The notes under the pieces are model-generated. The model had not been told where the DNA came from, did not search any database, and saw only the letters and a list, made by a program, of their open reading frames with translations. The position numbers and the translations under genes were made by a program. A DNA stretch of 50,143 bases. Source: Erwinia persicina NBRC 102418 (GTDB taxonomy: Bacteria; Pseudomonadota; Gammaproteobacteria; Enterobacterales; Enterobacteriaceae). The stretch spans positions 1 through 50,143 of the forward strand of contig NZ_BCTN01000024.1 of NCBI RefSeq assembly GCF_001571305.1, in the 5' to 3' direction. Shown piece after piece: positions 26,100 through 36,910 of this stretch. Position 1 is the stretch's first letter; the number at the start of each line of letters is the position of its first letter.

Positions 26100-26573
26100 T
26101 TAAGCTTTTTTGGCCGGACGGATTTTCATGGTCAGGCCCTTGAGGAAATTACGCAGGATCTGGTCGCCACACTCGCGGTAATTTTTATGCCCAGGTTTAC
26201 GGAAGATAGCACCAATCTCTGACTGTCCTACCGCAAAATCAGCACTTTTCAGCAGTTCCAGAATATCAGTGGTTTTCAGGTCAAAGGCCACACGCAGCTT
26301 CTTCATCAGAATGTTGTTGGTCATTTTACGTTCAATGGAAGGGGCGGGGGCATCTTCGCTTTTACCGCGACGCTCAAAAATCAGGCCATTGAGAAAGTAA
26401 CCCATGATGACATCGGGGCAGGGGCGGAAGCCGGCTTCATCCTCTTTTTTCAGGAAGCTGTGTACTTCGGCTTCGGTCACTTCGCTCTCTGCCAGCGCCA
26501 GTATGCTTACCACTTTAGCATCGCTCAGATTCAGCATGTAACGCACGCTGCGCAGGACATCGTTATTGGTCAT
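26100..26573 (-). CDS. yehS: DUF1456 family protein, YehS-like
   Basis: This 157-residue protein from ATG 26573 contains two copies of the DUF1456 domain, beginning NNDVLRSVRYML and NNILMKKLRVAF. Each is followed by a conserved acidic or basic segment (KKEDEAGFRPCPD and RKPGHKNYRECGDQ). It is similar along its length to E. coli YehS (156 residues), whose function is unknown. In E. coli yehS is not near metR, so its place here is a rearrangement. The frame extends to 26624, but the first 17 codons lack similarity and the ATG at 26573 fits the family start. Confidence 0.88.
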   Translation of the reverse strand: MTNNDVLRSVRYMLNLSDAKVVSILALAESEVTEAEVHSFLKKEDEAGFRPCPDVIMGYFLNGLIFERRGKSEDAPAPSIERKMTNNILMKKLRVAFDLKTTDILELLKSADFAVGQSEIGAIFRKPGHKNYRECGDQILRNFLKGLTMKIRPAKKA

Positions 26574-26618
26574 AGGGTCTCTCTGTAGTGAAACAATTGC
26601 AGTGCGCGCAGTATAACC

Positions 26619-26700
26619 CGTCATACCTCAGGCTGCATCTGCGTTAGCGGGTTGCGCTGACCTGAGGCGCTCCTCTCCACCAGCGTTACGCCGGCGGCCA
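26619..26700. repeat. Possible degenerate copy of the palindromic element near metR
   Basis: The sequence starting CGTCATACCTCAGGC and continuing through ATCTGCGTTAGC and GCTCCTC resembles the left end and centre of the element at 1938-2062. The central palindrome is not intact. It fills the gap between the DUF1456 gene and the end of metR. The likeness was judged by eye. Confidence 0.4.
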
Positions 26701-26705
26701 AAGCC

Positions 26706-27644
26706 TTACGAAGGGCTGACGGAGGGGTGGGGAATACCCGGACGCGAGGCATCGCGCACCCGTGGCAGATGATCGCAGGCGTGCTGACGGGCAGAACGAA
26801 TAAAGGCCTCCACGACCGGCTGGCGCTGTTCGCCGTCGCGTACTGCTGCGTACAGTCGGCTCCAGAGTCCTTCCCCTAAGGCTTTGGTGACCACCAGTCC
26901 CTGATGCTCGAAACTCTCCACCACCCAGTGTGGCAGCGCGGCAATGCCCATCTGCGCTGAAACCATCTGGATCAGCAGCAGCGTATTATCCACGCTTTTT
27001 AGCGTCGGGCTGACGCCAGCGGGCTGCAGAAAATGCCGCCAGATATCCAGACGCTGTCGCTGTACCGGATAGATTAACAACACTTCACGGGCCAGATCCT
27101 CGGGGGAAATATGGACTTTCTGTGCCAGGGGATGGTCAGGTGCCAGCACCAGGCGTACCTCAAAATCAAACATCGGCGCATAGAACAGACCGCTACGCGG
27201 CAAAATATCCGATGTCAGTACCACATCGAGTTCACCCTGCTGAAGGGCAGGCTGCGGATCGAACGTGACACCTGATTTGAAATCCATCACCACCTGCGGC
27301 CAGCTCTGGCGGAAATTGTTCAGTGCGGGGGTCAGCCACTGGATACAGCTATGGCACTCAATCGCGATACGCAGCGTGGTCTGGTGAGGTTCATGGCAGG
27401 CCTGCAGCGCCTGCTGGATCTGCGGCAACACCTGCTCCGCCAGCTGCAACAAAATTTCGCCCTGAGGAGTAAAACGCAGAGGCTGGCTTTTACGCACAAA
27501 CAGCCGGAAACCGAGACGCTGCTCCAGGTCACTGAACTGATGAGATAACGCTGACTGCGTTTGATGCAGCTGAGCCGCTGCTGCGGCAAGCGAACCTGTC
27601 GTTCGCAGGGCCTGCAATGTCCGCAGGTGTTTAAGTTCGATCAT
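26706..27644 (-). CDS. metR: MetR, LysR-type activator of methionine genes
   Basis: MetR activates metE and other methionine genes with homocysteine as co-inducer and represses itself. The 312-residue protein has an N-terminal winged helix-turn-helix (about 1-60, with [20 protein letters not shown]) and a periplasmic-binding-type effector domain. It diverges from metE, as in all enteric bacteria, with 134 bp between. The C-terminal tail after [12 protein letters not shown] differs from the E. coli one and adjoins a degenerate repeat. Confidence 0.96.
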   Translation of the reverse strand: MIELKHLRTLQALRTTGSLAAAAAQLHQTQSALSHQFSDLEQRLGFRLFVRKSQPLRFTPQGEILLQLAEQVLPQIQQALQACHEPHQTTLRIAIECHSCIQWLTPALNNFRQSWPQVVMDFKSGVTFDPQPALQQGELDVVLTSDILPRSGLFYAPMFDFEVRLVLAPDHPLAQKVHISPEDLAREVLLIYPVQRQRLDIWRHFLQPAGVSPTLKSVDNTLLLIQMVSAQMGIAALPHWVVESFEHQGLVVTKALGEGLWSRLYAAVRDGEQRQPVVEAFIRSARQHACDHLPRVRDASRPGIPHPSVSPS

Positions 27645-27669
27645 GAGAGTCCTTCACATCGACGGTGAA
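27644..27669. promoter_or_regulatory. Candidate MetR binding sites between metR and metE
   Basis: TGAGAGTCCTTCA (27644-27656) fits the MetR consensus TGAA-N5-TTCA with one mismatch. It overlaps the inverted repeat TTCAC/GTGAA (27653-27657/27665-27669). A weaker half site, TGAATATTT, follows. Position at the start of metR suits autorepression and activation of metE. Confidence 0.5.
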
Positions 27670-27778
27670 TATTTTGCGCTTGTGGATAATACAGTACCTG
27701 CACATTATAGCGGTGTAAACATCTGGATGGCTAAATGCACCAGCAGGTTCAGCAAAGGTTACTAACGAGGCACCACTG

Positions 27779-30052
27779 ATGACGATTCTTACCCATACTC
27801 TCGGATTCCCCCGCGTTGGTCTGCGTCGCGAACTGAAAAAAGCGCAGGAAAGCTACTGGGCAGGTAACTGCTCCCGGGAACACCTGCTGGCCACCGGCCG
27901 CGAACTGCGTGCGCGCCACTGGCAACAGCAGAAAGACGCCGGCGTTGACCTGCTGCCAGTGGGCGATTTTGCCTGGTACGATCATGTTCTGACCACCAGC
28001 CTGCTGCTGGGTAACGTTCCGGCGCGTCATCAGAATAAAGATGGCTCCGTTGACCTCGATACGCTATTCCGGATCGGGCGTGGCCGTGCGCCGACGGGCG
28101 AACCGGCGGCGGCGGCAGAAATGACCAAATGGTTTAACACGAACTATCACTACATGGTTCCGGAGTTTGTTCAGGGCCAGCAGTTCAGACTGACCTGGAC
28201 TCAGTTGCTGGATGAAGTCGATGAAGCGCTGGCGCTGGGGCATAACGTGAAACCTGTTTTGCTTGGTCCGGTGACCTACCTGTGGCTGGGCAAGGTGAAA
28301 GGTGTCGCGTTTGACCGTCTGAGCCTGCTGAAAGACATTCTGCCGGTTTACCAGCAGGTGCTGGCCGAACTGGCTCAACGGGGGATTGAATGGGTGCAGA
28401 TCGACGAACCGGCGCTGGCACTGGAGTTGCCCTCTGAGTGGCTGGCGGCCTTTAAACCGGCTTATACGGCCCTGCAGGGGCAGACCCGACTGCTGCTGAC
28501 CACCTATTTTGACCGTATCGGCCAGAACCTCGACACCATTACCGCGCTGCCGGTACAGGGCCTGCATGTTGATCTGGTTCACGGCCAAGACGACATCACC
28601 GTACTAAACCGCACAGTGCCGGCAGACTGGGTACTCTCCGTTGGCGTGATTAACGGCCGTAATGTCTGGCGTGCCGACCTGAGCCGCTGGTTTGAGCGCC
28701 TGCAGCCGCTGGTGGCTACGCGCAAACAGCTGTGGATCGGATCATCCTGCTCACTGCTGCACAGCCCCATTGATCTTAGCGTCGAAACCCGTCTGGATGA
28801 TGAAGTGAAAAGCTGGTTCGCGTTTGCTCTGCAAAAGTGTGCCGAGCTGTCGCTGTTAAGCAACGCCCTGAATCATAACGATCCTGCCTCCCTGGAAGCC
28901 TGGAGCGCGCCGATCCGTGCCCGTCAGCACTCCTCCCGCGTACACAATGTGGCAGTGGGGCAGCGCCTGGCCGGGATTACGGCCAGAGACAGCCAGCGCA
29001 ACAGCCCCTATCCGGTACGTGCGCATGCCCAGCGTCAGCGTTTCCAGCTGCCAGCCTGGCCCACCACCACCATTGGTTCTTTTCCGCAAACCACTGAAAT
29101 TCGCGGCCTGCGGCTTGATTTTAAACAGGGAAGACTGGACGGCAGCCACTACCGTACCGGGATCGCCGGACACATCAGGCAGGCGATAGCAGAGCAGGAG
29201 CGACTGGGGCTGGACGTGCTGGTTCACGGTGAGGCAGAGCGTAACGATATGGTGGAGTATTTTGGTGAAAACCTCGATGGGTTCATCTTCACCCAGAATG
29301 GCTGGGTGCAAAGTTACGGTTCCCGCTGTGTGAAACCGCCGGTGATTATTGGTGACATCAGCCGTCCTGACGCGATCACCGTTGAGTGGGCGAAATACGC
29401 ACAGTCCCTGACGGATAAACCGGTGAAAGGCATGCTGACCGGCCCGGTCACCATTCTGTGCTGGTCGTTCCCACGCGAAGATGTGTCCCGGGAAACCATT
29501 GCTAAACAGATTGCGCTGGCGTTGCGTGATGAAGTGCAGGATCTGGAAAAAGCCGGCATTGGTATTATTCAGATCGACGAACCGGCCCTGCGTGAAGGCT
29601 TACCGTTGCACCGTTCTGACTGGGCTGCCTATCTGGCATGGGCAGTAGAGGCTTTCCGCCTGAACGCCGCCGTGGCGAAGGATGACACCCAGATCCACAC
29701 CCATATGTGTTACTGCGAGTTCAATGACATCATGGAGTCCATTGCGGCACTGGATGCGGATGTGATCACCATCGAAACCTCACGTTCGGATATGGAACTG
29801 CTGGAGTCGTTTGAAGAATTTGAGTATCCGAATGAAATCGGGCCCGGCGTCTATGACATTCACTCACCGAACGTGCCGGATGTGGCGTGGATGGAGGCGC
29901 TGTTAAGGAAAGCCGCACTGCGCATCCCTGCTGATCGGCTGTGGGTGAATCCGGATTGCGGCCTGAAAACGCGCGGCTGGAAAGAGACCCGTCAGGCGCT
30001 GGAAAACATGGTGAAAGCGTCGCATAACCTGCGCAACGCGCAAACCGCATAA
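27779..30052 (+). CDS. metE: MetE, cobalamin-independent methionine synthase
   Basis: MetE transfers the methyl group of 5-methyltetrahydropteroyl-triglutamate to homocysteine with zinc activation and no B12. The 757-residue protein has two homologous barrels. The zinc ligands are seen in [13 protein letters not shown] (His, Cys) and [11 protein letters not shown] (Cys). The homocysteine segments [12 protein letters not shown] and [14 protein letters not shown] are intact. GAGG precedes the ATG. It is expected to be activated by MetR and repressed by MetJ; no clear MetJ box array was recognised. Confidence 0.98.
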   Translation: MTILTHTLGFPRVGLRRELKKAQESYWAGNCSREHLLATGRELRARHWQQQKDAGVDLLPVGDFAWYDHVLTTSLLLGNVPARHQNKDGSVDLDTLFRIGRGRAPTGEPAAAAEMTKWFNTNYHYMVPEFVQGQQFRLTWTQLLDEVDEALALGHNVKPVLLGPVTYLWLGKVKGVAFDRLSLLKDILPVYQQVLAELAQRGIEWVQIDEPALALELPSEWLAAFKPAYTALQGQTRLLLTTYFDRIGQNLDTITALPVQGLHVDLVHGQDDITVLNRTVPADWVLSVGVINGRNVWRADLSRWFERLQPLVATRKQLWIGSSCSLLHSPIDLSVETRLDDEVKSWFAFALQKCAELSLLSNALNHNDPASLEAWSAPIRARQHSSRVHNVAVGQRLAGITARDSQRNSPYPVRAHAQRQRFQLPAWPTTTIGSFPQTTEIRGLRLDFKQGRLDGSHYRTGIAGHIRQAIAEQERLGLDVLVHGEAERNDMVEYFGENLDGFIFTQNGWVQSYGSRCVKPPVIIGDISRPDAITVEWAKYAQSLTDKPVKGMLTGPVTILCWSFPREDVSRETIAKQIALALRDEVQDLEKAGIGIIQIDEPALREGLPLHRSDWAAYLAWAVEAFRLNAAVAKDDTQIHTHMCYCEFNDIMESIAALDADVITIETSRSDMELLESFEEFEYPNEIGPGVYDIHSPNVPDVAWMEALLRKAALRIPADRLWVNPDCGLKTRGWKETRQALENMVKASHNLRNAQTA

Positions 30053-30080
30053 TTCTCTGTGTTGTTGTCATTGTCGTCTT

Positions 30081-30108
30081 TAAGGGGGCCTTGGGCCCCC
30101 TTTTTTTT
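30081..30108 (+). terminator. metE terminator overlapping the ysgA stop codon
   Basis: GGGGGCC (30084-30090) and GGCCCCC (30094-30100) form a GC-rich stem followed by eight T. The T run reaches into the stop codon of the convergent ysgA gene. Confidence 0.9.
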
Positions 30109-30943
30109 ACGCTTTTGGCGCAACGCCATGTTGTTTAAACCATGCCAGCATCCGCTGCCAGCCGTCCTGAGCGGATTCGGCATGGTAGCTCGGGCGATAG
30201 TCGGCATTAAAGGCATGCCCGGCATCAGGATAAACAATTATTTCCGCCGTGGCATTGGCCGCCCGCAGTGCCTGACGCATGGTTTCCACGCTCTCCTGCG
30301 GAATGCTGTCGTCTTTACCGCCGTACAGCCCCAACACCGGGGAGTTTAAATCCACTGCGATATCGACCGGCTGTTTCTGCTGTTTCATGGTTTTTTCACC
30401 CACCAGCTTGCCGTACCAGGCCACCGCCGCTTTAAGCTGGGGATTGTGTGCGGCATATAGCCAGGTAATACGTCCCCCCCAGCAAAAGCCGGTAGCGGCC
30501 ATATTGCGCATATCACCGCCATGGCGGGACGCCCAGTTGGCAACGTGGTCAAGATCGGCCAGCACCTGAGTATCCGGAACCTGACTCACCAGTTCACTGA
30601 ACAAGGTCGGAATATCGTTATAGTCCGCCGGGTCGCCCTGACGAAAATAGAGTTCAGGCGCTACCGCCAGGTAACCTTCAGCCGCCAGACGACGGCAGAT
30701 ATCGCGGATATGTTCGTGAACCCCAAAGATCTCCTGAATCACCAACACCACCGGCAGCAGCCCTTCGGCATGACGCGGTTTCGCATGGAAGGCAGGCATG
30801 TTCTCACCCTGGGTCGGAATTGACGTCTCACCCGAAAGAATATCTGCGCTGTCCGTGGTAATCGTAGTGGCGGCAGTGGGAAGTGTGGCTGGTGCGAAGC
30901 CGTTGTTGTTCTGTTCTTGCGTCGTGTTATCGTCGGTTTTCAT
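30107..30943 (-). CDS. ysgA: YsgA, dienelactone hydrolase family protein
   Basis: This 278-residue alpha/beta hydrolase is close to E. coli YsgA (271 residues), a putative carboxymethylenebutenolidase of unknown physiological substrate. The Cys-Asp-His triad is visible: Cys in GFCWGGRITW, Asp in YGGKDDSIPQ and His in PDAGHAFNADYRPSYH. The ATG at 30943 is preferred over 30955 because GGAGAGG then lies at proper spacing. The N-terminal 45 residues are Thr/Asn-rich and poorly conserved, without a convincing signal peptide. Confidence 0.93.
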   Translation of the reverse strand: MKTDDNTTQEQNNNGFAPATLPTAATTITTDSADILSGETSIPTQGENMPAFHAKPRHAEGLLPVVLVIQEIFGVHEHIRDICRRLAAEGYLAVAPELYFRQGDPADYNDIPTLFSELVSQVPDTQVLADLDHVANWASRHGGDMRNMAATGFCWGGRITWLYAAHNPQLKAAVAWYGKLVGEKTMKQQKQPVDIAVDLNSPVLGLYGGKDDSIPQESVETMRQALRAANATAEIIVYPDAGHAFNADYRPSYHAESAQDGWQRMLAWFKQHGVAPKA

Positions 30944-31100
30944 TATCCTCTCCATGCGTGCACAAATACGATCGGCATTAAGGGTTTAACTATAGCCCGA
31001 AATGCGCCGGGGTCAGACATCACCTCTGGTATCTCTTATCATCAGATCACGGGAAACGACAGGGTCAGGCGTGTGAAAGCGGTCAGGCTGGGTTGTGTGA

Positions 31101-31116
31101 TGTGATTGAGATCACT
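31101..31116. promoter_or_regulatory. CRP site upstream of udp
   Basis: TGTGATTGAGATCACT matches the CRP consensus at nine of ten conserved bases. A second, weaker half site (TTATCACA) lies near 31160. E. coli udp has two CRP sites with CytR between them, and the spacing of about 60 bases here is similar. Confidence 0.8.
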
Positions 31117-31239
31117 ATTAGCAATGTAATAAATGTAATTTTCATTTGTATTGTCGACGTTTATCACATAAAAGTGCGACGGATTTCCTTACAGTAGTCT
31201 TAAGTTCATTCTTCCCTCTTCCCGTGACAGGAGTTTCAA

Positions 31240-32001
31240 ATGGCACAGTCTGACGTTTTCCATCTTGGCTTAACGAAAGCCGACCTTCAGGGCGCCACGC
31301 TGGCCATCGTGCCGGGTGACCCGGAGCGCGTGAAGAAAATTGCTGCTCTGATGGACAATCCTGTCCACCTGGCCTCACACCGTGAATTCACCACGTGGCG
31401 TGCTGAGCTGTCTGGTACGCCGGTTATCGTCTGCTCTACCGGCATCGGCGGCCCGTCGACCTCCATTGCGGTGGAGGAGCTGGCGCAGTTGGGCGTTCGG
31501 ACTTTCCTGCGCGTCGGGACCACCGGTGCGATCCAGCCGGGTATTAATGTCGGTGACGTGCTGGTGACCACCGGTTCCGTTCGCCTCGACGGGGCCAGCC
31601 TGCACTTTGCGCCACTGGAATTCCCGGCCGTCGCCGACTTTACCTGTACCACGGCGCTGGTCGAGGCTGCGAAAGCGGCGGGTGCCACCACCCATATTGG
31701 TATCACCGCCTCGTCGGATACCTTCTATCCGGGCCAGGAACGCTATGACACCTTCTCCGGACGCGTGGTAAGCCGCTTCCAGAACTCAATGAAAGAGTGG
31801 CAGCAGATGGGCGTACTAAACTACGAGATGGAATCCGCAACGCTGCTGACGATGTGCGCCAGTCAGGGTCTGCGTGCCGGGATGGTGGCCGGGGTGATTG
31901 TGAACCGTACCCAGCAGGAAATCCCTGATGCGGAAACCATGAAACGTACCGAAAGCGATGCCGTTAAAATCGTCGTCGAGGCCGCACGTCGCCTGATCTG
32001 A
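31240..32001 (+). CDS. udp: Udp, uridine phosphorylase
   Basis: Udp splits uridine with phosphate to uracil and ribose 1-phosphate in pyrimidine salvage. The hexameric enzyme has 253 residues, as in E. coli. It carries the phosphate-binding segment [33 protein letters not shown], and the substrate segment [13 protein letters not shown], whose Glu contacts ribose. GACAGGAG precedes the ATG. CRP sites upstream suggest cAMP-CRP activation and CytR antirepression. Confidence 0.98.
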   Translation: MAQSDVFHLGLTKADLQGATLAIVPGDPERVKKIAALMDNPVHLASHREFTTWRAELSGTPVIVCSTGIGGPSTSIAVEELAQLGVRTFLRVGTTGAIQPGINVGDVLVTTGSVRLDGASLHFAPLEFPAVADFTCTTALVEAAKAAGATTHIGITASSDTFYPGQERYDTFSGRVVSRFQNSMKEWQQMGVLNYEMESATLLTMCASQGLRAGMVAGVIVNRTQQEIPDAETMKRTESDAVKIVVEAARRLI

Positions 32002-32014
32002 TAGCTTATGCTTT

Positions 32015-32037
32015 GGCCGTGCTGTGGCACGGCCTTT
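32015..32037 (+). terminator. Terminator after udp
   Basis: GGCCGTGC (32015-32022) and GCACGGCC (32027-32034) form a perfect 8 bp stem with a TGTG loop, followed by a short T run. Confidence 0.7.
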
Positions 32038-32176
32038 ACTCTCCCATCTTCCTGCCTCTGAATTCCGATCCCCTCGATAATTCTGCCTTTACAGACCAGA
32101 TCGCTGCTTTTTATCTGGACATTCATACAGTGCGCCTCTATTTTTCCCCTGTCAGGGTTTCAGCAGGAGAAGAAGG

Positions 32177-33709
32177 GTGGATGCATCAATCATTTACGGT
32201 GCGGGGATTGGCCTGGTCGGGTTACTGGCCGGCTGGCTGATCGCCGGGATCCGCAGCCAGCAACAGCTGGCGAAGGCCGAAACGGAACGTCGCCTGCAGC
32301 AGCAGGCGGCAGAACAGGCTCAGTCCGGGCTTCAGCGCCAGCAGCAGTTACTGGATGCTCACCTCCACACGCAGAAACAGAATGAACAGGAGCTGCGTCA
32401 GCTGCACGGTTCGCTTGCTGCAGCCGGCGAGAAGCTGCATCAGCTCGATCACTGGCGTGGGGAAGCGGAGCAACTGACCCGGGAGTTGCGAAATCAGCTG
32501 GAAATTAATGCGTCTCAGGAAGCCGAACTGCGGGAAGTCACTATCCGGCTGGAAGAGACGCGGATGGCAGCCGAAGAAAAGCAGCGTCTGTTAGTTAACA
32601 GCGAACAGCGTTTAAATGCGCAGTTCGAAAACCTGGCGAACCGTATCTTTGAAAACAGCGGCCGTCGGGTGGATGAACAAAACCGGCAAAGCCTGCACGG
32701 CCTGATCACGCCGCTGCGTGAACAGCTGGAGGGTTTCCGCCGCCAGGTGCAGGAAGGTTTTGGTCAGGAGGCGCGCGAGCGGCATACCCTCGCGCATGAA
32801 ATTCGTAACCTGCAACAGCTCAATGCTCAGATGGCACAGGAAGCGATAAACCTGACGAAAGCGCTGAAAGGGGATAACAAAACCCAGGGGAACTGGGGGG
32901 AGGTGATCCTCAGCCGGGTACTGGAAGCGTCCGGGCTGCGGGAAGGCCATGAGTATGAAACCCAGGTGAATATTCAGCTGGAACAGAAAGGACGGATGCA
33001 GCCGGATGTGATTGTGCGGCTGCCCCAGGGCAAGGATGTGGTGATCGATGCAAAAATGACGCTGGTCGCCTACGAACGCTATTTTAACGGCGAGGACGAC
33101 GCCGCACGAGAACTGGCCATTAGCGAGCATATTGCCGCAATACGCGGGCACCTACGGTTGCTGAGTCGAAAAGATTACCAACAATTACCTGGTTTACGTT
33201 CACTGGATTATGTGTTGATGTTTATCCCGGTTGAACCGGCGTTTCTGCTGGCCATCGATCGGCAGCCGGAGCTGATCAATGAGGCGTTGAATCAGAATAT
33301 CATGCTGGTAAGCCCGACCACGCTGCTGGTGGCGCTGCGCACGATTAATAATCTGTGGCGTTATGAACATCAGAGCCGCCATGCCCAGCGCATTGCCGAT
33401 CGCGCCGCAAGACTGTATGACAAAATGCGTCTGTTTGTCGATGATATGAGTGCTATCGGTCAGAACCTTGATAAGGCTCAGGATAGCTATCGTCAGGCAA
33501 TGAAAAAATTGTCGGAAGGGCGTGGGAATTTGATTGCCCAGACCGAAGGGTTCCGTCAGATGGGCGTTGAAGTGAAACGGCCGATCAACCCCCGGCTGGT
33601 CGGTCAGGCGCTGCCTGAAGCTTATGACGAGGAAGATGACGACGACGCGCCGCCTGCTGACGAGGCGGGGGTGACGCCGGAGGCACTTACTCGCCGCGTC
33701 AATGAATAA
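32177..33709 (+). CDS. rmuC: RmuC, DNA recombination-limiting protein
   Basis: RmuC limits recombination at short inverted repeats and is predicted to have a nuclease-like fold. The 510-residue protein starts at GTG 32177; the resulting VDASIIYGAG aligns with MDFSIMVYA of E. coli. It has an N-terminal membrane anchor (about 4-24), a long coiled coil rich in Gln, Glu and Ala (about 25-170), then the conserved domain with GNWGEVILSRVLEASGLREG and VVIDAKMTLVAYERYF. It is about 35 residues longer than in E. coli, mostly in the Gln-rich coil and in the acidic tail. Confidence 0.94.
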   Translation: MDASIIYGAGIGLVGLLAGWLIAGIRSQQQLAKAETERRLQQQAAEQAQSGLQRQQQLLDAHLHTQKQNEQELRQLHGSLAAAGEKLHQLDHWRGEAEQLTRELRNQLEINASQEAELREVTIRLEETRMAAEEKQRLLVNSEQRLNAQFENLANRIFENSGRRVDEQNRQSLHGLITPLREQLEGFRRQVQEGFGQEARERHTLAHEIRNLQQLNAQMAQEAINLTKALKGDNKTQGNWGEVILSRVLEASGLREGHEYETQVNIQLEQKGRMQPDVIVRLPQGKDVVIDAKMTLVAYERYFNGEDDAARELAISEHIAAIRGHLRLLSRKDYQQLPGLRSLDYVLMFIPVEPAFLLAIDRQPELINEALNQNIMLVSPTTLLVALRTINNLWRYEHQSRHAQRIADRAARLYDKMRLFVDDMSAIGQNLDKAQDSYRQAMKKLSEGRGNLIAQTEGFRQMGVEVKRPINPRLVGQALPEAYDEEDDDDAPPADEAGVTPEALTRRVNE

Positions 33710-33783
33710 ACGTGTGGCAAGTGCCTGGTCTTCGTGACTCTGGTACACTTGGCTAATATTTGATTGTAGAGCAGGCAAAACAA

Positions 33784-34539
33784 ATGGCAGATGAATCAAA
33801 GGACACTACCCACTTTGGCTATCGCACGGTCGCGAAAGACGAAAAGGCCGATATGGTGGCTGATGTTTTCCATTCCGTTGCGGCTAAATATGATCTGATG
33901 AATGACCTGATGTCATTCGGTATTCACCGTATCTGGAAGCGTTTCACCATTGATTCCAGCGGCGTACGTCGCGGGCAGCGCGTTCTGGACCTGGCGGGTG
34001 GCACGGGCGATCTTACCGCCAAGTTTTCGCGTCTGGTGGGCGAAACCGGTGAAGTGGTACTGGCGGATATTAACAGTTCAATGCTGAAGGTGGGCCGCGA
34101 TAAACTGCGTAACAAAGGCATTATCGGTAATGTGAATTATGTTCAGGCGAATGCGGAAGCTCTGCCATTCCCTGATAACTACTTTGACTGCATCACCATT
34201 GCTTTTGGCCTGCGTAACGTCACTGAAAAAGAGAAAGCGCTGGCCTCGATGTTCCGCGTACTTAAGCCAGGCGGCCGTCTGCTGGTACTGGAGTTCTCTA
34301 AGCCGCAGTTCGAACCATTAAGCAAAGCCTATGATGCTTACTCCTTCCACATTTTGCCGCGCATTGGTGAGATGGTAGCAAAAGACGCCGGCAGCTATCG
34401 CTATCTGGCTGAATCCATCCGTATGCATCCCGATCAGGAAACCCTGAAGCAGATGATGATGGATGTGGGCTTTGAAAATACGACGTATCACAATCTGACG
34501 GGCGGCATCGTTGCCTTGCACCGCGGATTCAAGTTTTAA
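33784..34539 (+). CDS. ubiE: UbiE, ubiquinone/menaquinone C-methyltransferase
   Basis: UbiE methylates the benzoquinol ring of ubiquinone precursors and converts demethylmenaquinol to menaquinol. From ATG 33784 the protein has 251 residues, as in E. coli. The SAM-binding motif [17 protein letters not shown] lies near 65-82, and [11 protein letters not shown] and the UbiE signature [14 protein letters not shown] are present. It opens ubiE-ubiJ-ubiB, which together serve ring modification in the cytosolic Ubi complex. Confidence 0.98.
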   Translation: MADESKDTTHFGYRTVAKDEKADMVADVFHSVAAKYDLMNDLMSFGIHRIWKRFTIDSSGVRRGQRVLDLAGGTGDLTAKFSRLVGETGEVVLADINSSMLKVGRDKLRNKGIIGNVNYVQANAEALPFPDNYFDCITIAFGLRNVTEKEKALASMFRVLKPGGRLLVLEFSKPQFEPLSKAYDAYSFHILPRIGEMVAKDAGSYRYLAESIRMHPDQETLKQMMMDVGFENTTYHNLTGGIVALHRGFKF

Positions 34540-34551
34540 GCAGGGAAACGC

Positions 34552-35157
34552 ATGACATTAACGCCGCTATTAACTGCCAGTCTGGAGACCGCGCTTAATC
34601 ATCTGCTCTACCGCGATCGTGGCCTTAAGGCGGCGCGTCAACGTCTCAATGGGCGCAGCCTGGCCATTTTGCTGGCTGAGCTGAAGCAGCCCCTGATTTT
34701 TATTTTCAGTGAACACCAGGTTGATGTGATAGGTGAGTGGGGTGATACGCCCGACTGTACGGTGAAAACACGCTTATCGACGCTATCAAAACTGCGTGAC
34801 CGCCAGCAACTGACCTCGCTGATCCGCAGCGGTGAGCTTGATGTCGACGGCGATCTCCAGGTCGTGCAGCAATTTTCCGCGCTTCTTGACCTGGCGGAAC
34901 TCGACCCTGCCGAGTATCTTGCTCCCTGGCTCGGCGATATCGCTGCTCAGGGCATCACTCAGTTTGCCCGTCGCGGCTTTAATGCCGTACGCCGCGATGT
35001 GCAGCGCAAACAGAGCTACCTGTCGCAAACGCTGACCGAAGAGTGGCGTGTGGCCCCCGGCTCGCTTGAACTGGCCTGGTTTGCTGAAGAAGTGGACGCC
35101 GTGTCGCGTTCACTGGATGCGCTGGACGCTCGCCTTAACCAGCTGGAGGCCAAATGA
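34552..35157 (+). CDS. ubiJ: UbiJ, ubiquinone biosynthesis accessory factor with SCP2 domain
   Basis: UbiJ binds ubiquinone intermediates through its N-terminal SCP2 lipid-binding domain and, with UbiK, holds the cytosolic Ubi complex together. The 201-residue protein has the SCP2 part at about 15-110 and a C-terminal coiled coil ending [15 protein letters not shown], as needed for UbiK contact. It starts 12 bases after ubiE and overlaps ubiB by 4. In E. coli the 3' half also encodes the small RNA EsrE; I could not judge whether that is kept. Confidence 0.94.
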   Translation: MTLTPLLTASLETALNHLLYRDRGLKAARQRLNGRSLAILLAELKQPLIFIFSEHQVDVIGEWGDTPDCTVKTRLSTLSKLRDRQQLTSLIRSGELDVDGDLQVVQQFSALLDLAELDPAEYLAPWLGDIAAQGITQFARRGFNAVRRDVQRKQSYLSQTLTEEWRVAPGSLELAWFAEEVDAVSRSLDALDARLNQLEAK

Positions 35158-36791
35158 CCTTTGGTGAACTGCGCCGTCTTTATCTGATTATTCGGGTTTT
35201 CCTCAGCTATGGCCTGGATGAGCTGATCCCTAAAATACGCCTCACTCTGCCATTGCGGTTCGGCCGTAAATGCCTGTTCTGGATGCCAAATCGTCATAAA
35301 GACAGGCCGTTGGGTGAGCGTTTACGCCTGGCGCTTGAGCAATTGGGGCCGGTGTGGATCAAGTTTGGCCAGATGATGTCGACCCGGCGCGATCTTTTTC
35401 CGCCGCTGATCGCCGATCAACTGGCCATGTTGCAGGATCGTGTTGCGCCATTTGACGGTAAAAAAGCCCTTAAACTGATCGAACAGTCACTGGGTGCGCC
35501 GATTGAAACTCAGTTCGACGATTTTAATATCGTCCCGCTGGCCTCCGCTTCTATCGCTCAGGTTCATACCGCCACGCTGAAAGAAAACGGTCGTGAAGTG
35601 GTGATCAAAGTGATTCGCCCTGACATTTTACCGGTGATAAAAGCGGATATGCGGCTGATTTATCGCCTGGCACGCTGGGTGCCGCGTTTGCTGCCTGACG
35701 GGCGACGTCTGCGCCCACGAGAAGTGGTCGCGGATTACGAAAAGACACTGCTTGATGAACTGAACCTGCTGCGTGAAGCGGCGAATGCGATCCAGCTCCG
35801 ACGTAACTTTGACAGCAGCCGCATGCTCTACGTGCCGGAAGTGTATTCCGACTACTGCACGGAAAACATGATGGTGATGGAGCGTATTTACGGCATTCCC
35901 ATTTCCGATGTGGTGACGCTGGAACAGCACGGTGTCAATATGAAGCTGCTGGCTGAACGCGGTGTGCAGGTGTTCTTTACCCAGGTGTTCCGTGACAGCT
36001 TCTTCCATGCGGATATGCACCCGGGTAACATTTTTGTCAGCTATGAACACCCGGAAGATCCGCAATATATTGGCATCGACTGCGGCATTGTCGGGTCACT
36101 GAACAAAGAAGATAAACGCTACCTGGCTGAAAACTTCATTGCCTTCTTTAATCGCGACTACCGCAAAGTCGCCGAGCTTCACGTTGATTCGGGCTGGGTT
36201 CCGCCGGATACCAATGTGGAGGATTTCGAGTTCGCAATACGCACCGTGTGTGAACCTATTTTTGAGAAACCGCTGGCCGAGATTTCGTTCGGGCATGTGC
36301 TGCTCAACCTGTTCAATACGGCACGTCGCTTTAATATGGAAGTTCAGCCTCAGCTGGTTTTGCTGCAAAAAACGCTGCTGTATGTTGAGGGCGTCGGTCG
36401 CCAGCTCTATCCACAGCTGGATTTGTGGAAGACGGCCAAACCGTTCCTTGAAGACTGGATTAAAGATCAGGTCGGTATCCCTGCCATTGTGCGGGCACTG
36501 AAAGAAAAAGCGCCATTCTGGGCGGAAAAATTGCCTGAGCTGCCTGAGCTGTTTTATGACAGCCTGCGTCAGCACAAGCATTTGCGACACAGCGTTGACC
36601 GGCTGGCGAACGATCTGAAAGGGGAGCGTGCTAAGCAGCATCAGTCACGTTATCTCTTCGGTGTCGGCGCAACATTGTTGCTCAGTGGGACGGCAATCCT
36701 GCTGTCGCGTCCTGAATGGGACGTGTTCTCTGCCGGACTGATGGCCGCAGGCGTTGTTGCCTGGTTGGTTGGCTGGCGCAGAACAAACTGA
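35154..36791 (+). CDS. ubiB: UbiB, atypical kinase-like ubiquinone biosynthesis protein
   Basis: UbiB (ABC1/ADCK/UbiB family) is a membrane-anchored ATPase that probably extracts or presents lipid quinone intermediates. The 545-residue protein has the diagnostic KxGQ motif ([11 protein letters not shown], near 67-77) and the Ala-rich loop ASASIAQVH that replaces the kinase Gly-rich loop. The catalytic HADMHPGN and the metal-binding IDCGIVG are intact. Two C-terminal transmembrane helices (about 498-518 and 521-540) follow. Its ATG overlaps the ubiJ stop. Confidence 0.97.
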   Translation: MTFGELRRLYLIIRVFLSYGLDELIPKIRLTLPLRFGRKCLFWMPNRHKDRPLGERLRLALEQLGPVWIKFGQMMSTRRDLFPPLIADQLAMLQDRVAPFDGKKALKLIEQSLGAPIETQFDDFNIVPLASASIAQVHTATLKENGREVVIKVIRPDILPVIKADMRLIYRLARWVPRLLPDGRRLRPREVVADYEKTLLDELNLLREAANAIQLRRNFDSSRMLYVPEVYSDYCTENMMVMERIYGIPISDVVTLEQHGVNMKLLAERGVQVFFTQVFRDSFFHADMHPGNIFVSYEHPEDPQYIGIDCGIVGSLNKEDKRYLAENFIAFFNRDYRKVAELHVDSGWVPPDTNVEDFEFAIRTVCEPIFEKPLAEISFGHVLLNLFNTARRFNMEVQPQLVLLQKTLLYVEGVGRQLYPQLDLWKTAKPFLEDWIKDQVGIPAIVRALKEKAPFWAEKLPELPELFYDSLRQHKHLRHSVDRLANDLKGERAKQHQSRYLFGVGATLLLSGTAILLSRPEWDVFSAGLMAAGVVAWLVGWRRTN

Positions 36792-36910
36792 TTGTCATGA
36801 AAGGTAAATAGGCAGCTTATTGCGCGGGGGGTGTGGTTTGTGCATCGTCAGCAAGACATAAGCTGTTATATACTCGAAACTCGCATCAATTATTGATATC
36901 AGAGGTAATA

